From the NCBI GenBank assembly GCA_029571215.1, contig JAKPTE010000016.1:124001-188000 (forward strand): DNA of 64,000 nucleotides. Reading direction: 5' to 3'. Numbering within the stretch: position 1 is the first letter of the stretch; each line of letters opens with the position of its first letter. Under the pieces are notes generated by a model. It did not search any database, was not told the DNA's origin, and saw only the letters and a list, made by a program, of their open reading frames with translations. This DNA comes from Bacteroidota bacterium. GTDB lineage: Bacteria; Bacteroidota; Bacteroidia; Bacteroidales; JAAYUG01. A program made the position numbers and the translations under genes. This document shows, piece after piece, positions 48,331 to 57,970 of this stretch.

Positions 48331-49287
48331 TCAAACCTTCAGGAGAATGTAATTCTTGAATTCGCCTATAGGTTTCCCGAACAAGAGATTCTTCTCAATC
48401 CATGTTGCGATACGGTAACGCAATTTCTCATGTTTATGGGGAAGCCTGTTGCGGTTTGGTTTTCCGGAGTACTGGAGCTGATCAGCCCAGTTGAATCGTG
48501 CAATCCATTCGTTCATTACCGCCGGATGGGTTCCCTTAAAGACCGGGAGGGCACCTACAACTCCATAATCAAAAGCAAAATAATCTTTTTTAGATCGTTC
48601 CAGTTCTTCGATCCTCGCTTTTCCCTGATGATTCGTTTTGAATGCTTTGATTTTGCTTTTCATGTAAGAAGGGGGTCTGACCCATCCGTAATGATAAATA
48701 GTTGCATTAACCTGGGCGACTTTCAGCTTATAGGTACCTTTCTGCTGCCGGTAGTTCAGCTGATCAAAGTTGGGAATACGACGGAACGACTGGGCTGATT
48801 CCCATGAGTGAATTTCAGGATCATTCCTGATAATCCGGATTTCCTTTCGGTACCATCCATGTGAATCATGGTAATGCCAGTAATCACCCCAGAAATGTAT
48901 GTAGTTGAATAACAATCCTTCGACTTCCGTTTTATGCAATAATTCTTCGCAACGGGCCTTGATGACAGGCAGGTCCTTTTCATGAACCACTTCATCGGCC
49001 TGAAGGTAAAAGAGCCAGTCGCCCGTGCAATAAGATTTGGCAATATCGGTTTGATGGGCATGTTCCATTCCGCGGGGATATTTCTCAATATCCCATACTG
49101 TATCAATGATTTTGATTTTAGGGTCTCCAATGCTTTCAATTTCCTTGCGGGTTGTATCATCGGGGTCACTGTCACCCAGCACCACAATAAATTCATCAAC
49201 AATAGGAAGTATCGACTGAATGGACGCTTTCATTGGGTAATACAATTTGCTGACATTCTTACCCATGGTAAAACCGCTGATTTTCAT
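48331..49287 (-). CDS. Glycosyltransferase family 2-like protein
   Basis: 318 residues. MKISGFTMGKNVSKLYYPMKASIQSILPIVDEFIVVLGDSDPDDTTRKEI resembles the GT-A start of enzymes such as KdtX/WaaE, and LFYLQADEVVHEKD provides the DxD-like acidic site. WESAQSFRRIPNFDQL and WVRPPSYMKSKI follow. No membrane segments. The donor and acceptor are unknown. It is sandwiched between the ABC exporter (22-base gap) and the second glycosyltransferase. Confidence 0.82.
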   Translation of the reverse strand: MKISGFTMGKNVSKLYYPMKASIQSILPIVDEFIVVLGDSDPDDTTRKEIESIGDPKIKIIDTVWDIEKYPRGMEHAHQTDIAKSYCTGDWLFYLQADEVVHEKDLPVIKARCEELLHKTEVEGLLFNYIHFWGDYWHYHDSHGWYRKEIRIIRNDPEIHSWESAQSFRRIPNFDQLNYRQQKGTYKLKVAQVNATIYHYGWVRPPSYMKSKIKAFKTNHQGKARIEELERSKKDYFAFDYGVVGALPVFKGTHPAVMNEWIARFNWADQLQYSGKPNRNRLPHKHEKLRYRIATWIEKNLLFGKPIGEFKNYILLKV

Positions 49288-49309
49288 CCGATGATATTAT
49301 AAAAGAAGG

Positions 49310-51130
49310 TTAAACAAACATCTGTATATCATAAAGTCTCCGGTAGGCTCCGTTACGTTTCAGCAATTCTTCGTGTTTTCCCCGCTCAATAATTTCTCCC
49401 TTGTGGAGAACGCAAATTTCGTCGGCATGCTGAACTGTTGAAAGGCGATGAGCAATAACAAGGGAAGTCCTGTTTTTCATCAAACGAAAAAGAGCATCCT
49501 GTACGAGGCGTTCCGATTCTGAGTCAAGAGAAGAGGTTGCTTCATCCAGAATCAGGATGGGTGGGTTCTTCAGCACAGCCCGTGCGATGCTGATACGTTG
49601 CCGCTGTCCGCCGCTGAGATTTCCACCACGATCACCAACAAAGGTCTGGTATCCTTCCGGACTGGACATAATAAACTCATGGGCGTTGGCAACCATAGCA
49701 GCATTGATCACTTCCTCTTCCGTTGCATGATCGACCCCAAAAGCAATGTTATTAAAAAAGGTGTCGTTAAAAAGGATCGGATCCTGGTTGACGTAACCAA
49801 TCAGATTCCTCAGATCCTGAATTTTGTAATCTTTTACAGAGTTTCCGTCAATAAGAATATCTCCTTCGGTAACATCATAAAAACGCGGAAGGAGGTCGAC
49901 TAAAGTGCTTTTTCCGCTTCCTGATTGTCCAACAATGGCAATTGTTTTCCCTTTTTCAATGGTAAGGTTGATATTGCGCAGCACATAGGCTGTATTGTAA
50001 CGGAAACTGACGTCCTGGTAAACAATAGCTTCTTTGAATTCTTTAAGGCTGAGGGCGTTATTTTTTTCCACGATGGTACTTTTCGTGTCAAGAATATAAT
50101 TAACACGGTCAACCGAAGCCATCCCTTTTACTACACTGTAGTAAGCATTGGTAAATTGTTTGGCGGGATTAATGATCTGGGAAAAGATTCCGATATAAGT
50201 AATAAATTCAGCGGAAGACAGTTCTGATTTCTGGCCCAGAACCAGTGTTCCTCCATACCACATAACAAGAATCAGAATGGCAACACCAAGAAATTCACTG
50301 AGCGGAGATGCCAGGTCACGCCGCCGCCAGTTTTTAATCATCAGCCTGGTATAATGATCATTTGTCTGGAAAAACTTTTCATTGGTTTTTTCTTCCGCAT
50401 TGAAAGCCTTTATAATGCGCAATCCCCCGATTGCTTCCTCAATGATGGATAATAAAGAACCCATTGACTTCTGTACCCTTGCAGAATTTCGCCTCAGTGT
50501 ACGTCCAATACGGCCAATAATCAAACCCGATATGGGAAGGAGAATCAGAACAAACAGGGTAAGACCCGGGCTCATGTAAATCAGCGAACCAAGATACACA
50601 ATTATCATCACAGGTTCACGGAAAAAAAGGTCCAGGGAACGGATGATGGATGCCTCAATTTCGTTAACATCCGTGGTAATTCGTGATATGATATCCCCTT
50701 TTCGTTCGCCGGAATAATACCCAAGCGGAAGGTCAATAATTTTGCTGAATATTGCATTCCGAATGTCTTTCACTACTCCGGTCCTTACAGGAGCAAGAAA
50801 ATACACACTGAGGTACTGAAACATATTTTTCAGAAAAATAAAGGTCAGAATCACCAAACTGACAAAAACAAGGGCGCTGACCTTTCCTCTGGTCAGAATA
50901 ACATGGGAAATGAGGTAATTGAAATTATGGGCAATAGCCTTAACATTCAACTCAAAAGCCACAGGCTCACTCACCAGAGGCTGCTGGTTGAACAATATCT
51001 GCAACACCGGGATCAGCATGGTAAGGGAAAACAGAGAAAAGAAAACCGACAGAAGATTGAAGGAGAGACTTACACCCACATTGGGAAGATAGGGTTTCAG
51101 GTATTTCAGCAGTGACAAATATTTTTTCAC
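49310..51130 (-). CDS. ABC exporter, MsbA-like (fused permease and ATPase)
   Basis: 606 residues, the usual length of half-transporters such as MsbA. Six membrane helices occupy ~1-330 (for example VGVSLSFNLLSVFFSLFSLTMLIPVLQ and VMIIVYLGSLIYMSPGLTLFVLILLPISGLI). The ATPase has Walker A VGQSGSGKSTLVDLL, the Q-loop GYVNQDPILFNDT, the ABC signature NLSGGQRQRISIARAVL, Walker B ILILDEATSSLD and the H-loop VIAHRLSTV. It most likely flips lipid A or another lipid-linked glycan across the inner membrane. The two glycosyltransferase genes downstream support this. Confidence 0.92.
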   Translation of the reverse strand: MKKYLSLLKYLKPYLPNVGVSLSFNLLSVFFSLFSLTMLIPVLQILFNQQPLVSEPVAFELNVKAIAHNFNYLISHVILTRGKVSALVFVSLVILTFIFLKNMFQYLSVYFLAPVRTGVVKDIRNAIFSKIIDLPLGYYSGERKGDIISRITTDVNEIEASIIRSLDLFFREPVMIIVYLGSLIYMSPGLTLFVLILLPISGLIIGRIGRTLRRNSARVQKSMGSLLSIIEEAIGGLRIIKAFNAEEKTNEKFFQTNDHYTRLMIKNWRRRDLASPLSEFLGVAILILVMWYGGTLVLGQKSELSSAEFITYIGIFSQIINPAKQFTNAYYSVVKGMASVDRVNYILDTKSTIVEKNNALSLKEFKEAIVYQDVSFRYNTAYVLRNINLTIEKGKTIAIVGQSGSGKSTLVDLLPRFYDVTEGDILIDGNSVKDYKIQDLRNLIGYVNQDPILFNDTFFNNIAFGVDHATEEEVINAAMVANAHEFIMSSPEGYQTFVGDRGGNLSGGQRQRISIARAVLKNPPILILDEATSSLDSESERLVQDALFRLMKNRTSLVIAHRLSTVQHADEICVLHKGEIIERGKHEELLKRNGAYRRLYDIQMFV

Positions 51131-51160
51131 AGAATTTCAAGATAAGTATATAAAACCGCG

Positions 51161-51176
51161 CAAATGTACAAAAATA
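51161..51176 (-). promoter_or_regulatory. Two overlapping -7-like boxes before the ABC exporter gene
   Basis: On the minus strand TATTTTTG (51176-51169) is followed directly by TACATTTG (51168-51161), ~30-45 bases before the ATG at 51130. A TTG lies 23 bases upstream of the first, slightly too far. Confidence 0.4.
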
Positions 51177-51356
51177 CGCAATTCGAATACGGAATAAAAC
51201 AACCGAAAACAAGATCCGTATTTCACGCTTCCAAAATAAAGCTTTGTTTGAATGACTGCTAAATTTGATGTTTAGCCAATATATGACGAGATATAATGAG
51301 AAAAATAAAATCCTACGCTGGAAAGAAATTTCGCTTACTTTGTAAATAAAAATATC

Positions 51357-52151
51357 ATGAAATGCCGTCTATGCGGAAGTGAAAATCTTTACCTGTTTTA
51401 CCAGCAGGGAAATAATAACCAGTTTGATTTTTACCGTTGCAGGTCCTGCAATCTGGTGAATTATGATCTTCAAGGGGGAATTGATCAGAAAAAGTACACT
51501 GATACATTTGTCGATCCATCTTTTCACTTCCATAAGCAGTATAAAGGCCAGGAAAAGACCTTTGAATTCATTTCCCGTCACATTCCGCAACCTGGTGGGC
51601 TGCTCGACATTGGTTGCGGAAACGGAAGTCTCCTTCTGATTGCAAGAGACCATGGCTGGAAAGTAACGGGCATGGAACTCAGTAATTTTTATGCTAATGA
51701 ACTCGGGAGACGTTATGGAATAAAGGTAATTACAGCCAATTTCCTTGATTACTTCCCTTCCCCGGAGGAAAAGTATGATCTGGTCACTCTGCGGCACGTT
51801 CTGGAACACCTGCCCGATCCAATTTCTGCGATGCAAAGAATCAGTTCACTGCTCAGGGAAGGAGGAATTGCCCTGCTTGAATTTCCCAATATTGACGGTG
51901 CAGAAGCCAGGTTCAGACGATTTCTTGCAAAAACGCGGCTGCACAGGAGAAATTACAAGGAAGACTATTTTCCCGGCCATTGTCACGAATTTTCTGAAAA
52001 ACCATTCCGATTGCTTTGTGATATGACGGGTTTCAGAGTAATTTTATGGGAAACATATTCATCCAAAACAATTCTTAACGGTCTGAACCGTTTAATGAAA
52101 ACCGGGTCAAAGGCAAGGGCGCTGATTCAGAAAAGGTCTGCACCGGTATAA
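51357..52151 (+). CDS. Class I SAM-dependent methyltransferase with N-terminal zinc ribbon
   Basis: 264 residues. A four-Cys ribbon opens the protein: MKCRLCGSENLYLF...FYRCRSCNLVNYD (CxxC...CxxC). The SAM-binding site is GLLDIGCGNGSLLLIARDHGWKVTGMELSN, then YDLVTLRHVLEHLPDPISAMQRISSLLREGG and LLEFPNIDG. Such proteins methylate sugar nucleotides or small molecules, or act in polysaccharide biosynthesis. The neighbouring exporter and glycosyltransferases make a glycan role plausible. Its 3' end overlaps the convergent purB gene by 25 bases. Confidence 0.88.
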   Translation: MKCRLCGSENLYLFYQQGNNNQFDFYRCRSCNLVNYDLQGGIDQKKYTDTFVDPSFHFHKQYKGQEKTFEFISRHIPQPGGLLDIGCGNGSLLLIARDHGWKVTGMELSNFYANELGRRYGIKVITANFLDYFPSPEEKYDLVTLRHVLEHLPDPISAMQRISSLLREGGIALLEFPNIDGAEARFRRFLAKTRLHRRNYKEDYFPGHCHEFSEKPFRLLCDMTGFRVILWETYSSKTILNGLNRLMKTGSKARALIQKRSAPV

Positions 52152-53479
52152 TTATAGGGAGTAATCCGCTTGAGTTCTTCCTTAACCTGCTCAGGTATAT
52201 TAAGCTGGTCAATGAATGCACCAATCTGTTCACGGGTAATTATGGTGCCGGTGCGGGTAAGCTGTTTGAGAGCTTCATACGGTCTGGGGAAACCTTCTCT
52301 TCGCAGGATGGTCTGGATTGCCTCCGCTACTACCGCCCAGTTGGCTTCGAGATCGGCCTTCAGGGCTTCTTCATTGAGCAAAAGTTTATCCATGCCTTTC
52401 AATAACGACTTATAGGCGATGAGCATGTGAGCAAGCGGAACACCAACATTACGGAGGACGGTGGAGTCGGTCAGATCACGCTGAAGCCTTGATATAGGAA
52501 GCTTGGAGGCAAAATGCTCCAGCAGGGCATTGGCCACTCCCAGGTTCCCCTCAGCGTTTTCAAAGTCTATGGGATTGACTTTATGTGGCATGGCGGATGA
52601 ACCCACCTCATTTTCCTTTACTTTCTGCCGGAAATACTCCATCGAAATATAGGTCCATATATCCCGGCAGAAATCAATCAGGATGGTGTTCAGCCTTCGG
52701 AGCGCATCACAGAAGGCAGCTATGTTATCGTAAGGTTCAATCTGGGTAGTAATAGGTGTGCGCTTAAGCCCAAGTTTTGTATTCACAAAATGATCACCAA
52801 AAAGCGGCCAGTTAAACTGCGGGTAAGCCACAAAATGGGCATTGAAGTTTCCTGTTGCCCCTCCGAACTTGGCAGCATAGGGAACCGTTGCCAGCAGCAT
52901 CAGCTGATCTCTTAAACGATTCGAAAAAACCTTGATTTCCTTTCCGAGTTTAGTAGGAGAAGCAGGCTGACCATGGGTATGGGCCAGCATCGGAACATTC
53001 TTCCACTGTTCTGCCATCCCTTCGAGCGAATCGATCACCTGCATCAAAGAAGGCAGAATGCATTTTTCCATAGCCTCTTTCAGCGAAAGAGGGATGGCTG
53101 TATTGTTAATATCCTGCGATGTAAGACCAAAATGAACGAATTCACGGTATTTCGAAAGTCCCAGCTCGTCAAACTTCTCTTTGAGGAAGTATTCGACAGC
53201 TTTGACATCATGGTTGGTTGTTTTTTCAATGTCTTTTATTTTTTCCGCTTCAGGTTCAGAAAAAGAAAGATAAACTTTACGCAATTCAGGAAAACGCACC
53301 TTATCAAAGTCCTTTAACTGGGGCAGCGGAAGTTCGCAAAGGGCAATAAAATATTCCACCTCGACCAGGAGGCGGTAACGGATTAGGGCAAATTCAGAAA
53401 AAAACTGAGAAAGCTCCTGAACCTTACTATAATATCGGCCATCGACAGGCGAAATGGCCATAAGGGGGTTTACATTCAT
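52127..53479 (-). CDS. purB: Adenylosuccinate lyase
   Basis: 450 residues. Lyase-superfamily hallmarks: NHDVKAVEYFLKEKF, FVHFGLTSQDINNTAIPL, AHTHGQPASPTKLGKEI and the flexible catalytic loop GSSAMPHKVNPIDFENAEGNLG. ISPVDGRYYSKVQEL at the N-terminus marks the PurB long subfamily (as in E. coli). It releases fumarate at two steps of purine synthesis. The ATG at 53479 is preceded by a -7-like box. Confidence 0.96.
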   Translation of the reverse strand: MNVNPLMAISPVDGRYYSKVQELSQFFSEFALIRYRLLVEVEYFIALCELPLPQLKDFDKVRFPELRKVYLSFSEPEAEKIKDIEKTTNHDVKAVEYFLKEKFDELGLSKYREFVHFGLTSQDINNTAIPLSLKEAMEKCILPSLMQVIDSLEGMAEQWKNVPMLAHTHGQPASPTKLGKEIKVFSNRLRDQLMLLATVPYAAKFGGATGNFNAHFVAYPQFNWPLFGDHFVNTKLGLKRTPITTQIEPYDNIAAFCDALRRLNTILIDFCRDIWTYISMEYFRQKVKENEVGSSAMPHKVNPIDFENAEGNLGVANALLEHFASKLPISRLQRDLTDSTVLRNVGVPLAHMLIAYKSLLKGMDKLLLNEEALKADLEANWAVVAEAIQTILRREGFPRPYEALKQLTRTGTIITREQIGAFIDQLNIPEQVKEELKRITPYNYTGADLF

Positions 53480-53501
53480 CCTATCCGGTTGTTTTACATT
53501 G

Positions 53502-53509
53502 CAAATTTA
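53502..53509 (-). promoter_or_regulatory. Putative -7 box for purB
   Basis: TAAATTTG on the minus strand matches TAnnTTTG, 22 bases before the ATG. No clear -33 element. Confidence 0.45.
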
Positions 53510-53632
53510 ACAAAAAAAGGGTTCGAGTTGCCGGATTCCGACGGCCTGTATATTTTCAGGATAATAAGCTGATCAACATAGTGCGGGAAAAACATATTTC
53601 CTACATTCGCACCTGTTTAACTGTGTCAAAAC

Positions 53633-54403
53633 ATGGAACAACCATATCCGGTTTACAGAGTTTCAGCGGTTTCCTATGCAAACACTCTGCCCTTTGTATA
53701 TGGGTTAAGACATGCTCCCGGACGACCTGAAATTGAACTGAGTATTGATATCCCCTCTGAATGTGCCATGCGGCTGAAAAGCAAGGAGGCAGATATCGGA
53801 TTGGTACCTGTTGCCGCGCTTCCCTCCATGGAGTATTATGAAATCATTCCCGGATACTGCCTCGGAGCCGATGGACCCGTGCGATCGGTGATGCTCTTCA
53901 GTTCCGTTCCGGCTGAAAAAATTCAGAAGATTTATCTCGATCCTCAGTCAAGAACATCAAATAACCTCGTGAGAATACTGGCACGGGATTTCTGGCATAT
54001 TTCGCCTGCCTGGGAAATGGCACCTGACGACGACAGTTACCTTACTGTGGAAGAAGGCGGAGGCAGGGTCTTAATTGGTGACAGGGCTTTTTATGCTGAA
54101 TCAGCGTATCCCTGGCGCTATGATCTGGCAGCAATGTGGAAGGAATTTACCTCCCTGCCCTTTGTCTTTGCCGTTTGGGCTGCCAATACCCGGGTTCATC
54201 CCCTTTTTGTTCAAAAGTTCAATTCCGCCCTGCAATATGGAATAATGCATATTCCTGAAGCTGCAGCTTCCCTTCATAATGAAAGGCTTCATAAAACAAT
54301 CAATCTCGAAAACTATTTGCTGAGCAATCTGAGTTACCCCCTCGACAATGCAAAGATGGCCGCCATAAAAATGTTTATCGATATGCTCCGGTCATTGCAA
54401 TAA
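53633..54403 (+). CDS. mqnA: MqnA/MqnD-family menaquinone (futalosine pathway) enzyme, probably chorismate dehydratase
   Basis: 256 residues. YRVSAVSYANTLPFVYGL at the N-terminus, DIPSECAMRLKSKEADIGLVPVAALPSMEYYEIIPGYCLGADGPVRSVMLFSS, LDPQSRTSNNLVRIL and GDRAFYAESAYPWRYDLAAMWKEFTSLPFVFAVW match MqnA, a periplasmic-binding-protein fold without a signal peptide. MqnA dehydrates chorismate to 3-enolpyruvylbenzoate, opening the futalosine route to menaquinone. MqnD is related in sequence; the order SYANTLP and SVMLFSS favours MqnA. The gene is followed by an NfeD-family gene after 61 bases. Confidence 0.87.
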   Translation: MEQPYPVYRVSAVSYANTLPFVYGLRHAPGRPEIELSIDIPSECAMRLKSKEADIGLVPVAALPSMEYYEIIPGYCLGADGPVRSVMLFSSVPAEKIQKIYLDPQSRTSNNLVRILARDFWHISPAWEMAPDDDSYLTVEEGGGRVLIGDRAFYAESAYPWRYDLAAMWKEFTSLPFVFAVWAANTRVHPLFVQKFNSALQYGIMHIPEAAASLHNERLHKTINLENYLLSNLSYPLDNAKMAAIKMFIDMLRSLQ

Positions 54404-54438
54404 GCAATTTTTAGTACCATATAATCTTATTATTATCC

Positions 54439-54446
54439 TATTTTTG
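54439..54446 (+). promoter_or_regulatory. Putative -7 box for the NfeD-family gene
   Basis: TATTTTTG matches TAnnTTTG, 18 bases before the ATG at 54465, implying a short leader; no TTG at the expected -33 spacing. Confidence 0.42.
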
Positions 54447-54464
54447 TTCCATATGCGATAAGCG

Positions 54465-55889
54465 ATGAAAACGAAAACCAAGAAACAGATTTTTCTATTT
54501 CTAGCGTTATGTTTGTTGTTCCCTTCCTGGACTTCAAGGCAGGATGAAACCCTGCATGAAAAAACCAGGATTTATGTTATTCCGCTGAAACAGGAAATTT
54601 TTCCTGCAGCATGGAGAACAATCCAGAAAGCCTTCTTGGAGGCAGAGGTCATGAAAGCGGATCTGATCATTATCCATCTGAATACTTACGGAGGAATGCT
54701 CGATGTTGCTGATTCAATCCGTACCAAAATCCTGAACTCGGTTATTCCTGTCTATGTGTTTATTGACAACAATGCTGCATCGGCCGGTGCACTGATCTCC
54801 ATTGCCGCAAAAAAAATTTACATGCGTAAGGGAAGCAGCATAGGTGCCGCCACGGTAGTTAATCAGACAGGAGAAAAAATGCCCGATAAGTATCAGTCGT
54901 TTATGCGTTCATTGATGCGTGCTACAGCGGAGGCGCATGGAAAAGACACGGTGATAACGGGCACAGACACAACGGTTTCGTGGAGAAGGGATCCCCGGAT
55001 TGCGGAAGCCATGGTTGACGAAGATGTTAATCTGCCCGGTATTAAAGATACCGGAAAGATTCTTACCTTCACTACTGAAGAAGCTCTGAAATATGGCTAT
55101 TGCGACGGGATTGCGGAAAGTATTCCCGATCTTCTCAGAACAGAAGGCATAGAGAATTATCAACTGGCTGAATTTCACCCGGGTGCCATCGATAAAATTA
55201 TCAATTTCCTTCTAAATCCTTTCGTGCACGGCATTCTCATCATACTGATCATAGGAGGCATTTATTTCGAACTCCAGACGCCCGGCATTGGTTTCCCTCT
55301 GGCAGTTGCTGTAATGGCTGCATTGCTTTATTTTGCGCCACTATACCTGGAAGGGCTCGCTAAAAACTGGGAAATCCTGATCTTTATTACGGGTCTGATT
55401 CTCCTCGGGGTTGAGATTTTTGTTATTCCGGGTTTCGGCATTGCCGGCTTTTCCGGAATTGCCCTCATTATTATAGGTCTCACTCTAAGCATGATTGATA
55501 ACACAAATTTCCAGATCAGCAGTCCAAAAGGCCTTCAGGAAGTAATGAAAGCTCTTTTCATTGTAGTAACTTCGATTGCCATTGCCTTTGGCCTTTCCAT
55601 CTACATGAGCAAAAAGATTTTTGCGGGAAACACCTTTGGAGAACTTGCATTGAAGACTGTGCAGAACACAAACGAAGGATATATAGGAATTGATGCAGAA
55701 CTTCAAAACCTGGTTGGGAAGTCGGGATATGCCCATACCATCCTGCGCCCGTCAGGAAAAATACGCGTGCAAGAAGAAATATACGATGCAACCAGTCTTA
55801 TCGGATATATTGAAAAGGGGGAACGGGTGAAAATTGTTAAATTCCAGGCCGGACAACTTTATGTTGTTCGCGAAGAGCCCGAAGCATAG
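54465..55889 (+). CDS. NfeD-family membrane serine protease (ClpP-class, with OB-fold tail)
   Basis: 474 residues: signal or anchor at the N-terminus (IFLFLALCLLFPSWTS), then a ClpP/SppA-like protease domain with IIHLNTYGGMLDVADSIRTKI and the nucleophile region FIDNNAASAGALISIAAKKIYMRKGSSIGAA (Ser after AA, with a downstream Lys as base). Several membrane helices follow (~265-400: GILIILIIGGIYFELQTPGIGFPLAVAVMAALLYF, ILIFITGLILLGVEIFVIPGFGI). The end is an NfeD OB-fold (KSGYAHTILRPSGKIRVQEEIYDATS). Such long NfeD proteins usually pair with a SPFH/stomatin gene, not seen here. Its 3' end overlaps nadD by 31 bases. Confidence 0.9.
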   Translation: MKTKTKKQIFLFLALCLLFPSWTSRQDETLHEKTRIYVIPLKQEIFPAAWRTIQKAFLEAEVMKADLIIIHLNTYGGMLDVADSIRTKILNSVIPVYVFIDNNAASAGALISIAAKKIYMRKGSSIGAATVVNQTGEKMPDKYQSFMRSLMRATAEAHGKDTVITGTDTTVSWRRDPRIAEAMVDEDVNLPGIKDTGKILTFTTEEALKYGYCDGIAESIPDLLRTEGIENYQLAEFHPGAIDKIINFLLNPFVHGILIILIIGGIYFELQTPGIGFPLAVAVMAALLYFAPLYLEGLAKNWEILIFITGLILLGVEIFVIPGFGIAGFSGIALIIIGLTLSMIDNTNFQISSPKGLQEVMKALFIVVTSIAIAFGLSIYMSKKIFAGNTFGELALKTVQNTNEGYIGIDAELQNLVGKSGYAHTILRPSGKIRVQEEIYDATSLIGYIEKGERVKIVKFQAGQLYVVREEPEA

Positions 55890-56443
55890 TACAGGATAAC
55901 TTCTTCCCGAATTTCAGAAGGCAGAAAGAATCGTACATCCTTTCCGACCGAGATGGCGCTGCGGATCATGGTTGAAGAAATATCTACAAGAGGAGCATCC
56001 ATTATCCTGCAATTGGAAAGATCAGCTCCTGATACATCTATTCCACGACGCGGATATACATACCGGCTGTAATTCCGTGCAATCTCCTGCCAGTCTTTCC
56101 ATTCATGAAACTGCACCAGGCTATCGGCACCCAGAATAAGAACAAATTCCCTGTTTTTGTAAGTGTTTTTAATGGTTTTCAATGTATTGACCGTATAAGA
56201 TGGCAGCGGTAAATGCAATTCGATATCGGAAACATGTAACCGCGCATAATTACCAATAGCCTTTCGGGCAAGGGAATAGCGGATATCTGCAGGGAGCAAC
56301 TGGTCTCTGTCTTTCAGGGGATTCTGCGGACTAATCACCAGCCATACTTCCTCAATATCGGTAAATTCACAAACATAATTGGCAATGATCAAATGACCCA
56401 CATGGATTGGATTGAATGACCCGAAGAACAATCCGGTTTTCAT
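55859..56443 (-). CDS. nadD: Nicotinate-nucleotide adenylyltransferase
   Basis: 194 residues. TGLFFGSFNPIHVGHLIIANYVCEF is the nucleotidyltransferase GxFxPxHxGH motif. VWLVISPQNPLKD, LGADSLVQFHEWKDWQEI and ISSTMIRSAISVGKDVRFFLP are the remaining NadD blocks. It converts nicotinate mononucleotide to deamido-NAD. It lies downstream of gmk (35 bases) in a yicC-gmk-nadD run. Confidence 0.94.
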   Translation of the reverse strand: MKTGLFFGSFNPIHVGHLIIANYVCEFTDIEEVWLVISPQNPLKDRDQLLPADIRYSLARKAIGNYARLHVSDIELHLPLPSYTVNTLKTIKNTYKNREFVLILGADSLVQFHEWKDWQEIARNYSRYVYPRRGIDVSGADLSNCRIMDAPLVDISSTMIRSAISVGKDVRFFLPSEIREEVILYYASGSSRTT

Positions 56444-56478
56444 GACAGAAATGTCTTATATATATCCCTGGCAATTAA

Positions 56479-57060
56479 TTATTTCACAGCACCAATAAAA
56501 CCCGCCACTAATCTGTACACCTCATCCACTGCCTTTTCGAGTATGTCATTTTCTACAACAGCATCAAATCCGGGAGCAAAACTGAGCTCAAATTCGGCTT
56601 TGGCCATTCGTTTTTTCAGGCTTTCCTCCGTTTCGGTACCTCTGGCCTTCAATCTTTCATTAAGAATCTGGAGGGATGGTGGTTTAATGAAGATTGCCAG
56701 CGCCCGAGTACCAAAGTACTTTTTCAAACTGATACCACCTTTGACATCCACATCGAACAGGGCATGCTTTTTTTCTTGCCACAGGCGTTCGATTTCCGAC
56801 TTAAGTGTACCATAATATTGATTCTCATACACTTCCTCCCATTCTATGAAATCACCGTTTTTTACCTTTTTCATAAACTCATCAGGCGTGAGGAAAAAAT
56901 AATCCACGCCGTTCACTTCATTCATTCGCCTGGGTCGGCTGGTAGCCGAAACAGAAAAACCAAGCGGCAATCCCGATTCCAGCAGACGGTGCACAATAGT
57001 TGTTTTCCCTGCCCCCGAAGGAGCTGAGACAATGATTGCTTTTCCCTGAAATGAATTCAT
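56479..57060 (-). CDS. gmk: Guanylate kinase
   Basis: 193 residues. KAIIVSAPSGAGKTTIVHRLLE is the P-loop; SATSRPRRMNEVNGVDYFFLTPDEF, GDFIEWEEVYENQYYGTL and DVDVKGGISLKKYF follow as in all Gmk. It phosphorylates GMP to GDP. The start overlaps the yicC stop by 4 bases (ATGA-type), showing translational coupling. Confidence 0.96.
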   Translation of the reverse strand: MNSFQGKAIIVSAPSGAGKTTIVHRLLESGLPLGFSVSATSRPRRMNEVNGVDYFFLTPDEFMKKVKNGDFIEWEEVYENQYYGTLKSEIERLWQEKKHALFDVDVKGGISLKKYFGTRALAIFIKPPSLQILNERLKARGTETEESLKKRMAKAEFELSFAPGFDAVVENDILEKAVDEVYRLVAGFIGAVK

Positions 57061-57935
57061 AAAATGTTCAACAACTGTTCTTTTATTTTTTCCAGTGCAT
57101 CCTTCATTTCAACCACCTTTTTCTGAATCAGGGCGTGGTTGGCTTTTGATCCAAGTGTATTGATTTCTCTACCGATTTCCTGCGATATGAACCCCAGTTT
57201 TCTTCCCTGGAGTTCCTCATTTTTTATAACTTCCCTGAAATATTTCAGATGATTGGCAAGCCGTGTCTTTTCTTCTGTAATGTCAATTTTTTCCAGCTGA
57301 AAAATAATTTCCTGTTCAAACCGGTTTTCATCGACCTTATTTTTCCCGAGGTATTCCTCGAGGTTTTTGCGCAGTTTCTCTCTAAACGCATCAATCCGCT
57401 CCTGTTCATAGGGAGCAATCTGATCCAGAAGCTCTTCTATTCGGCCAATATGCAAAAGAATATCTTTCTCCAGGGCTTCGCCTTCCTGTACCCTGAAGGA
57501 AACGAGATGGTTCAATGCCTGGGACAGCGCTTCAAAAAGAACTGTTTTTTCTTCTTCGGAAATAAGTGTCTGCGGTGTTTTCACCACTTCCGGGAAACGC
57601 ATGGCTGCGGTAAAAAGAATATCGCTTGCAGGGATTCCAAATTCCTGAGCCAGTTCAGAAATTTGAGCAAAATACCTCTTCAGGGCTTCCTTATTGATCT
57701 CCGAAATGGTGCTTCCATTGCCATATTCCTGGGTTATGACCAGGTCAACTTTCCCGCGGGCCACTTTCTCCGAAATCATTGACCGAATCTCTGACTCAAA
57801 GTCGCGATAAAGGAACGGTATTTTCAGATTCAGATCAAACTGGCGACTGTTGATGCTTTTTATTTCAACCGTAACGAGCTTATCCTGAAGCTGATATTGG
57901 GTTTTACCCCAGCCTGTCATTGAAATAAGTGCCAT
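57057..57935 (-). CDS. yicC: YicC/YloC family endoribonuclease
   Basis: 292 residues. The N-terminal SMTGWGKTQYQLQDKLVTVEIKSINSRQFDLNLKIP and the C-terminal NRFEQEIIFQLEKIDITEEKTRLANHLKYF...QGRKLGFISQEIGREINTLGSKANHALIQKKVVEMKDALEKIKEQLLNIL are the two conserved YicC blocks. E. coli YicC acts as an endoribonuclease involved in RNA decay. The gene commonly precedes gmk, as it does here. Confidence 0.92.
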   Translation of the reverse strand: MALISMTGWGKTQYQLQDKLVTVEIKSINSRQFDLNLKIPFLYRDFESEIRSMISEKVARGKVDLVITQEYGNGSTISEINKEALKRYFAQISELAQEFGIPASDILFTAAMRFPEVVKTPQTLISEEEKTVLFEALSQALNHLVSFRVQEGEALEKDILLHIGRIEELLDQIAPYEQERIDAFREKLRKNLEEYLGKNKVDENRFEQEIIFQLEKIDITEEKTRLANHLKYFREVIKNEELQGRKLGFISQEIGREINTLGSKANHALIQKKVVEMKDALEKIKEQLLNIL

Positions 57936-57970
57936 AATAATCTGCTTGCCTCAAAATTAAGAAATCCTGT